Positions 32,051 to 38,334 of a DNA stretch of 38,334 nt are shown piece after piece. This DNA is from Treponema saccharophilum DSM 2985 (GTDB lineage Bacteria > Spirochaetota > Spirochaetia > Treponematales > Treponemataceae), in NCBI RefSeq assembly GCF_000255555.1, contig NZ_AGRW01000028.1, positions 1 to 38,334 of the forward strand. The letters run 5' to 3'. How positions within the stretch are numbered: the stretch's first letter is position 1; each line of letters opens with the position of its first letter. The notes beneath the pieces are model-generated. The model did no database searches. It saw only the letters and a list, made by a program, of their open reading frames with translations, and was not told where the DNA came from. The translations under genes were made by a program, and so were the position numbers.

Positions 32051-32874
32051 GGCATGAATATCCTCTAAAAATGCTGCTTGAATATTTTAAGATGCCATCG
32101 AGTACTTTCTATGCAGCTATTAAAACAAGGAATAATAAATATTCTGAGTTGGAAATTCGTATAACTCAGATTTTTCACGAACATAAAGGCCGTTATGGGG
32201 TTCGTAGAATTACGGCACAACTAAGAAAGGAAGGTGTTTTAATAAATCATAAAACTGTTTATCGTCTGATGCTTCGACTTAATCTCAAGAGTGTTCAGCG
32301 CCAGGTAAAATATCGTTCTTACAAAGGTGCTGTAGGAAAGGTTGCACCCAATGTGCTGCAGAGAAACTTTTATGCAGAGAAAGAGAATCAGAAGTGGACA
32401 ACAGATGTAACTCAAATCAACATTGGTGATAAGAAATTATATCTTTCACCAATTCTGGATATGTATAACGGGGAAATTGTAAGCTATAACATTTCATACC
32501 GCCCGGATTTTGCGCAAGTTATGGATATGCTGGACAAAGCTTTCTCGAAGATTCCAGACGGAACAAATCTTATTCTCCATTCAGATCAAGGCTGGCAATA
32601 TCAACAGAAAAAATATCAGGACCGTTTACAACAGAAAGGAATTATCCAAAGTATGTCCCGTAAAGGAAATTGTCTTGATAACTCTGTGATGGAAAACTGG
32701 TTCGGAATAATGAAGTCTGAACTGCTATATCCAAATAAATATTCAGATGCTGAGGTTTTCAAAAGGGATTTAATCGATTACATTGATTATTATAACAACA
32801 GACGGATTAAGTTAAAATTAAAAGGACTCAGCCCTGTTGAATACAGAACTAAGTCCTTTAAGTCCGTTAGTTAA
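31948..32874 (+). CDS. IS3-family transposase OrfB (DDE integrase domain)
   Basis: Catalytic part of the transposase, expressed as an OrfAB fusion by -1 frameshifting; the frame is open from 31948, but fusion would enter it near 31981. A helical HTH_21 segment (RRITAQLRKEGVLINHKTVYRLM) precedes the rve core: first Asp in WTTDVTQI, second in LILHSDQGWQYQ, Glu in NSVMENWFGIMKSEL. The final SPVEYRTK is typical. All three catalytic residues are present and no stop interrupts the gene, so it is probably functional. Confidence 0.92.
   Translation: MAQNGKCHTKKIERLNSGRRGIRTRDKARVIGELRHEYPLKMLLEYFKMPSSTFYAAIKTRNNKYSELEIRITQIFHEHKGRYGVRRITAQLRKEGVLINHKTVYRLMLRLNLKSVQRQVKYRSYKGAVGKVAPNVLQRNFYAEKENQKWTTDVTQINIGDKKLYLSPILDMYNGEIVSYNISYRPDFAQVMDMLDKAFSKIPDGTNLILHSDQGWQYQQKKYQDRLQQKGIIQSMSRKGNCLDNSVMENWFGIMKSELLYPNKYSDAEVFKRDLIDYIDYYNNRRIKLKLKGLSPVEYRTKSFKSVS
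31975..31981 (+). other. Programmed -1 frameshift site in the insertion sequence
   Basis: A AAA AAA in the correct phase for orfA (codons CTA AAA AAA). Slipping one base back gives AAA-ATT-GAA in the orfB frame. GGAAGAAGAGG follows about 20 bases downstream. Confidence 0.7.
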
Positions 32875-32952
32875 AGTGTCCAATAATTGGGGTACACTTC
32901 AAAATCCTCCGTTTTTTTTGCTTTGTCCGGAAAAACGGTTTATTCAGATTTT

Positions 32953-33003
32953 GTCATGAAAGAATCGGTCATTTCGACTTTGCTCAATGGCCGTTTTTGT
33001 TTC
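32953..33003 (+). repeat. Dispersed hairpin element, copy B
   Basis: Same 50-bp element as 2761-2812 with only a few differences: the CGGTCATT/AATGGCCG stem and T-rich 3' side. It lies 31 bp beyond the lptB stop codon, between the insertion sequence and lptB. Confidence 0.8.
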
Positions 33004-33033
33004 TGCAGACGTATCGTAATATTTTCCTTTCCG

Positions 33034-34970
<1,937 letters not shown>

Positions 34971-34974
<4 letters not shown>

Positions 34975-35618
34975 TCCTGCTTTTCCTTTGAGTCGGTGAC
35001 AGTTCCGCTTACGCGGCCGTCAAGCGTTATCTCGTCCGTTTCGAGGTTCAGCGAAATTTCCTGCGCGCGGAAACTGTCGTCTCCCTGCACGATTTTCGGG
35101 TTTCCGCTGAGGTCGAGCGTCTGCTCCTTTTTCCGGTAGATGGCGTGCGCCGCGGTGCAGACGTTGTCCTTCTGCAGAAGCCGCACGCCGATTTGCATGA
35201 GCGCGACTTCCGTGTCCTGGTTGTATTCGATTATCTGCGCGTCGGCGGTGACGTCGTTTTTCGTGTCGAGGAGATGGACGGTATCCTCAAGGATTGCGAT
35301 TTTCGTCGTCCTGTCGTATCTCATTTTCCCGCAGGTGAACGTCATCTCGCTTTCCGTGTTGTTCCCGTCGACGTTTCCCTCCGCAGTTATGTAGCGGAAG
35401 TTGTCGCCGCTCATCGTTATCGAATCCGCCTTTATCTCCATCGTCCCTGTCTTCACGAACGCGTTTCCCGTGAGCTTCGTCTCGTCAGTCCTGCTTCCGT
35501 TCCGCCCCCTCATCGAGTCCGCGCTGAACGTTATCGTCTCGGCTTCCGCTTTTGCGAAAAGGGCGGCGAGCGCGAGCATGAGCGTAATGCGTCGTGCGGT
35601 TTTTCGTCTATTTTCCAT
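34971..35618 (-). CDS. lptA: LptA/OstA-family periplasmic lipid-transport protein
   Basis: LptA forms the periplasmic bridge for LPS-type lipid. The 215-residue protein has an N-terminal signal ([19 protein letters not shown]), then an OstA-type beta-jellyroll with repeated strands such as [44 protein letters not shown] and [11 protein letters not shown]. It overlaps lptC by 11 bases and lptB by four, so the three are coupled. Many treponemes lack classical LPS, so the cargo may be another glycolipid. Confidence 0.82.
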
Positions 35619-36177
35619 CGGATTTTTCGGTTTCCTCTCCGTTTTCGTCGTCCGTTTCGATTGTTCCCGACACGGCGCTGCTGAACGAGAACGTCTTGCT
35701 GACCCCGCTCGCGCTGAATCCGGTTCCCTCGATTTCCGTCCCGTTTTTCGTGACGCGCACGGGCATTTGTGCGCCGCCCGTTATCTGCTCGTTCTTCTGG
35801 TCGAAGTTGAGCGACTCCGCCTGTATGGTCATCTCCTGCGATTTCACGTCCACGGTTATGTTTCCGAACATCATGTACCGCTCGTTTCCCGTGTCCGCGG
35901 ATATGAGGTCGCATCTTCCGCTCGTCTCAAGCGCTCCGTCGTCCTTGTACGTCCTAAATTCGGCGTCCTTCGCGAATGACATCGAGTCCGTCTTGTACTG
36001 CTCGATTTTCGCGGCGCTCATCTCCATCGTCGTCCTGTTTTTTTCGACGCGGAAGAAGCGCGCGTTGTTGAACGTGAATTCGGGATTTGCGCTTTCGGGG
36101 TTTTCCTCGCGCGCGTACTGGAGCGAGCATGACGGGATGATGATGAGCGACGATAGGGCGATTGCTGCCGTCTTCAT
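35608..36177 (-). CDS. lptC: LptC-like lipoprotein
   Basis: A 189-residue product beginning MKTAAIALSSLIIIPSC with lipobox IPSC, so it is predicted to be lipidated rather than anchored by a helix like E. coli LptC. The mature part has LptC/OstA-type beta strands (FTFNNARFFRVEKNRTTMEMSA, YMMFGNITVDVKSQEMTIQAESL, ITGGAQMPVRVTKNGTEIEGTG). It would pass lipid from the LptB-driven transporter to LptA. The start at 36177 overlaps the DUF1284 stop as ATGA. Further upstream ATGs in frame would run through that gene and are rejected. Confidence 0.75.
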   Translation of the reverse strand: MKTAAIALSSLIIIPSCSLQYAREENPESANPEFTFNNARFFRVEKNRTTMEMSAAKIEQYKTDSMSFAKDAEFRTYKDDGALETSGRCDLISADTGNERYMMFGNITVDVKSQEMTIQAESLNFDQKNEQITGGAQMPVRVTKNGTEIEGTGFSASGVSKTFSFSSAVSGTIETDDENGEETEKSDGK

Positions 36178-36563
36178 ATGCGCGGCTCCTTCTTTCCTTC
36201 CGCGAGAGGCGCGCATATCTCCATGAACGAACAGTTCCCGCATGTTTTTCTGAGAAGCCCTTTCCGCGTGATGTCCTGCTCGGCGCGCGCGATGAATTCC
36301 CCGAGCGTCGTCTCGCTTCCTTCCGTCCACGACAGTATCGACGCGACCGCGGAGTCGATTTCGCTTACATGCGCCTCCGACGTGCACTTTCCGTCCGGAT
36401 GGTTCGGGCAGTGCCCGCATATGTCGTCCAAGCCGAACGTGACGGTGACTTTCGTGTTGCTGGGAAGGGAAAGCGTCTCGCTCATTTTCCTGTTGAACGG
36501 GGCGCTGTATCCTTTTCCCACGAAGAACTGGAGGCACATGCTGTGGTGCGGCCTGAGCCTCAT
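36174..36563 (-). CDS. DUF1284 cysteine-rich protein
   Basis: The 129-residue protein begins MRLRPHHSMCLQFFVGKGYS, the DUF1284 hallmark. Several cysteines follow: CGHCPNHPDGKC in the middle and CGNC with a nearby C at the end, suggesting a metal or iron-sulfur site. Function of the family is unknown. It is coupled to pyrG (ATGA) and to lptC (ATGA), an unusual place between nucleotide synthesis and lipid export. Confidence 0.8.
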   Translation of the reverse strand: MRLRPHHSMCLQFFVGKGYSAPFNRKMSETLSLPSNTKVTVTFGLDDICGHCPNHPDGKCTSEAHVSEIDSAVASILSWTEGSETTLGEFIARAEQDITRKGLLRKTCGNCSFMEICAPLAEGKKEPRI

Positions 36564-38170
36564 TTTTCCTCTGCGGCTTTCAACGCGGCTCCGACGAATG
36601 CGGTGAAAAGCGGATGCGGAGTCATCGGGCGCGAGATGAATTCGGGATGGAACTGGACGCCGATTCCCCACGGGTGGTCCTTCCATTCGAACGCCTCGGT
36701 CTGCCCGTCCTCATCGGAATACGCGGAGATTGAAAGCCCCTTCGATTCCATGTCTGCGGCATATTTCTTGTCGAACGTGTATTTTGAGCGGTGGCGCTCG
36801 TTCGTCTCCGTGCTGCCGAAAATTCCGTGCAGGCGCGAGCCCTCGCAAATCCTGACTTTCGACGAGCCGAGCTTCATTATTCCCGATGCGCTGACGCCGC
36901 TCTGCTCCTCGGGGAGCGAGATTATCGCGTGCGTCGCGTTCTGCATGAATTCGGTCGAGTCGGCGTCCTTCCACTGGAGGAGCGAACGCGCCGTCTCTAT
37001 CGCCATGAGCTGCATCCCGAGGTCGATTCCGAGGAACGGGACGTTGTTCTCGCGCGCGTATTTGACCGTCTGGAGAAGACCGAGGAATCCGCGCTGCCCG
37101 TAGTTTCCCGGAATGACGATTGCGTCGACGCCGGCGAAAATCGGGGCGATATCCTTCGTCTCCTCCAGCGATTCCGCGTCAATCTTCTTTATCTCCACGT
37201 CCGCGCCGAAATTCGTGACGGCGGCATGGAAAATGCTCTCGCGCACCGATTTGAAGCAGTCGTCGAGATAGTCCTTCTTCCCGACCATCGCGATGGTGAC
37301 TTTCCGCTCCGCCTTGTCGAGCTTTTCCTTGAACGAAAGCCATGAGTCGACGTTAGCGGTTCTTCCTTCGAGGCCGAGCTTGTCGAAGACTTTCTTCTCA
37401 AGCCCCTGCGTGTGGAAGATGACCGGAAGCTCGTAGATTGTCCTGTCGAAATCCGTCGACGTGAAGACCGAACCGACTCCGACGTTGCAGAACATCGCGA
37501 TTTTTCTCTTCATGTCGTCGTCAATCATCCTGTCGCATCTGCAGAGGAGAATGTCGGGCTGGATTCCCATTTCCTGGAGCTTCTTCACCGACTGCTGCGT
37601 CGGTTTCGTCTTCAGCTCGCCTCCGATTATCGTCGGCACGAGCGTGAGGTGGACGGTGATGCAGTTGTGCTTCCCCATCTCGTGGGAGAGCTGCCGCGCG
37701 ACTTCGAGGAACGGAATCGACTCGATGTCGCCGACAGTCCCGCCGATTTCGACGATGACGACGTCGGCGCCCGTTCTGGAGCCTGTCGCCACAATCCTGC
37801 GCTTTATTTCGTCGGTTATGTGGGGGATTACCTGAACCGTGCGCCCGTTGTACCGTCCTGCGCGCTCGTTCTCTATGACGGTTTTGTAGACCTTTCCGAT
37901 CGTCACCAGATTCTCGTTGCTGAGATGGACGCTCGTGAACCGCGAATAATTCCCGAGGTCGGAATCAGTCTCCGCGCCATCTTCCGTAACGTACACTTCC
38001 CCGTGCTGGTAGGGGCTGATTGTTCCTGCATCAATGTTGATGTAAGGATCGCACTTCATGATAGCTATTTTGAGTCCGCTCGATTCGAGGAGGCTTCCGA
38101 TTGAGGCGGTCGCGACGCCTTTGCCAAGACTGGAACATACACCACTTGTTACAAGAATATATTTGCTCAT
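36560..38170 (-). CDS. pyrG: CTP synthase with altered glutaminase site
   Basis: CTP synthase aminates UTP using ATP. The amidoligase domain (about 1-270) is canonical: SGVCSSLGKGVATASIGSLL, KCDPYINIDAGTISPYQHGE, VTEDGAETDSDLGNY. In the glutaminase domain the nucleophile motif GICLGMQ reads FLGIDLGMQ, so the catalytic Cys is Asp383 (codon at 37022-37024), and the oxyanion loop GGFG reads GNYG. The His/Glu dyad in VQFHPEF remains. Ammonia from glutamine is therefore unlikely; free ammonia is the probable substrate. The 536-residue length is normal. The start follows an extended -10 by nine bases with no Shine-Dalgarno. First gene of the pyrG-DUF1284-lptCAB unit. Confidence 0.94.
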   Translation of the reverse strand: MSKYILVTSGVCSSLGKGVATASIGSLLESSGLKIAIMKCDPYINIDAGTISPYQHGEVYVTEDGAETDSDLGNYSRFTSVHLSNENLVTIGKVYKTVIENERAGRYNGRTVQVIPHITDEIKRRIVATGSRTGADVVIVEIGGTVGDIESIPFLEVARQLSHEMGKHNCITVHLTLVPTIIGGELKTKPTQQSVKKLQEMGIQPDILLCRCDRMIDDDMKRKIAMFCNVGVGSVFTSTDFDRTIYELPVIFHTQGLEKKVFDKLGLEGRTANVDSWLSFKEKLDKAERKVTIAMVGKKDYLDDCFKSVRESIFHAAVTNFGADVEIKKIDAESLEETKDIAPIFAGVDAIVIPGNYGQRGFLGLLQTVKYARENNVPFLGIDLGMQLMAIETARSLLQWKDADSTEFMQNATHAIISLPEEQSGVSASGIMKLGSSKVRICEGSRLHGIFGSTETNERHRSKYTFDKKYAADMESKGLSISAYSDEDGQTEAFEWKDHPWGIGVQFHPEFISRPMTPHPLFTAFVGAALKAAEEK

Positions 38171-38179
38171 AATTCTGCG

Positions 38180-38209
38180 ATTCTACCATCAAACGGCACT
38201 GATTCTCAA
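38180..38209 (-). promoter_or_regulatory. Promoter of the pyrG-lptCAB operon
   Basis: Minus-strand TTGAGA (38204-38209), an 18-bp spacer, then TGG-TAGAAT with the -10 box at 38180-38185, ending nine bases before ATG 38170. Confidence 0.6.
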
Positions 38210-38221
38210 TGAGCGCACACG

Positions 38222-38310
38222 CGCTTGCAGGTCGTTTTCGCGTTCTAAGTTCGGCTTGGTCGGAGCAAGCGTGCGCCGGTGCGCGAGGCGCACCTTCCGT
38301 GCCCGGGAGG
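38222..38310. repeat. Isolated copy of the 90-bp hairpin repeat
   Basis: Same unit as the array at 9-407, same orientation, with GGTGCGC-gag-GCGCACC; the loop base changed while both arms are kept. It lies upstream of the pyrG promoter. Confidence 0.85.
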
Positions 38311-38334
38311 GCTGTTTGCTTTGGCAATTTCGTG

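Larger units (their letters stand above)
31473..32901 (+). mobile_element. IS3-family insertion sequence, IS150-like
   Basis: About 1.43 kb with imperfect terminal inverted repeats of about 27 bp (left TGAAGTGTACCCCAA..., right ending ...TTGGGGTACACTTCA). Inside are orfA and orfB in -1 relation with an A7 slippery site. Composition is AT-richer than the host. No clean 3-5 bp target duplication is seen; at most TC flanks the extended repeats. Both orfs are intact, so it may be active. Confidence 0.92.

Overview
The window looks like a chromosomal segment of a spirochaete, most likely a commensal or rumen-type Treponema with fairly high G+C. This rests on protein character and gene order: cheR-cheB, an rpsP-khpA-rimM-trmD-rplS cluster followed by yraN, poly-G tracts in surface lipoprotein genes, many c-di-GMP and HD-GYP genes, and Lpt proteins. 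No rRNA, tRNA or marker gene confirms the genus, so this is inference.

Layout. 1-407 is an array of about four 90-bp tandem repeats, each with a hairpin; one more copy ends the window. 530-2572 is the chemotaxis pair cheR-cheB. 2845-5279 (minus) is an operon of a polyprenyl diphosphate synthase, a TPR protein, an RseC-like protein and a small exported protein. 5380-7905 holds an acidic protein, a membrane-anchored Holliday-resolvase-like nuclease and a GGDEF/EAL protein. 8171-13996 is an accessory region: a small membrane protein, a 1395-residue mosaic surface lipoprotein with a G9 tract, and a frameshifted lipoprotein behind a G8 tract. 14405-15992 is rplM-rpsI-recX. 16154-19135 holds an orphan HTH/receiver regulator, a SPOR protein and an HD-GYP protein. 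19292-21595 holds gpmI, a duplicated scrap of its 3' end, a REPIN-like element and a 43-residue basic protein. 21793-27099 holds aroC, a D-lactate dehydrogenase-like gene, an RluA-family pseudouridine synthase and a solitary adenine methyltransferase. 27309-31455 is the ribosome-maturation operon, then an HD-GYP N-terminal-like protein, yraN, a FlgM-like small protein and a basic zinc-motif protein. 31473-32901 is an IS3-family element sitting in the loop of what was an intrinsic terminator. 33034-38170 (minus) is pyrG-DUF1284-lptC-lptA-lptB, tightly overlapped.

Most notable: (1) the CTP synthase has Asp383 where the glutaminase nucleophile Cys should be, with its oxyanion-loop glycine also changed; (2) LptB carries about 330 extra N-terminal residues built from 27-residue repeats, plus an insertion inside the ATPase domain; (3) about ten genes have a -10 box only 6-9 nt upstream of the start codon and no Shine-Dalgarno, suggesting leaderless mRNAs, whereas ribosomal and accessory genes have clear SD sites; (4) a dispersed hairpin family shows compensatory stem changes; (5) gpmI is followed by a diverged copy of its last 17 codons.

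How the genes work together: the minus-strand pyrG-lpt block couples nucleotide synthesis to envelope lipid export; the rpsP block handles ribosome assembly and tRNA methylation; GGDEF/EAL, HD-GYP and CheR/CheB proteins point to motility and c-di-GMP signalling. Everything was read by eye, without database searches.
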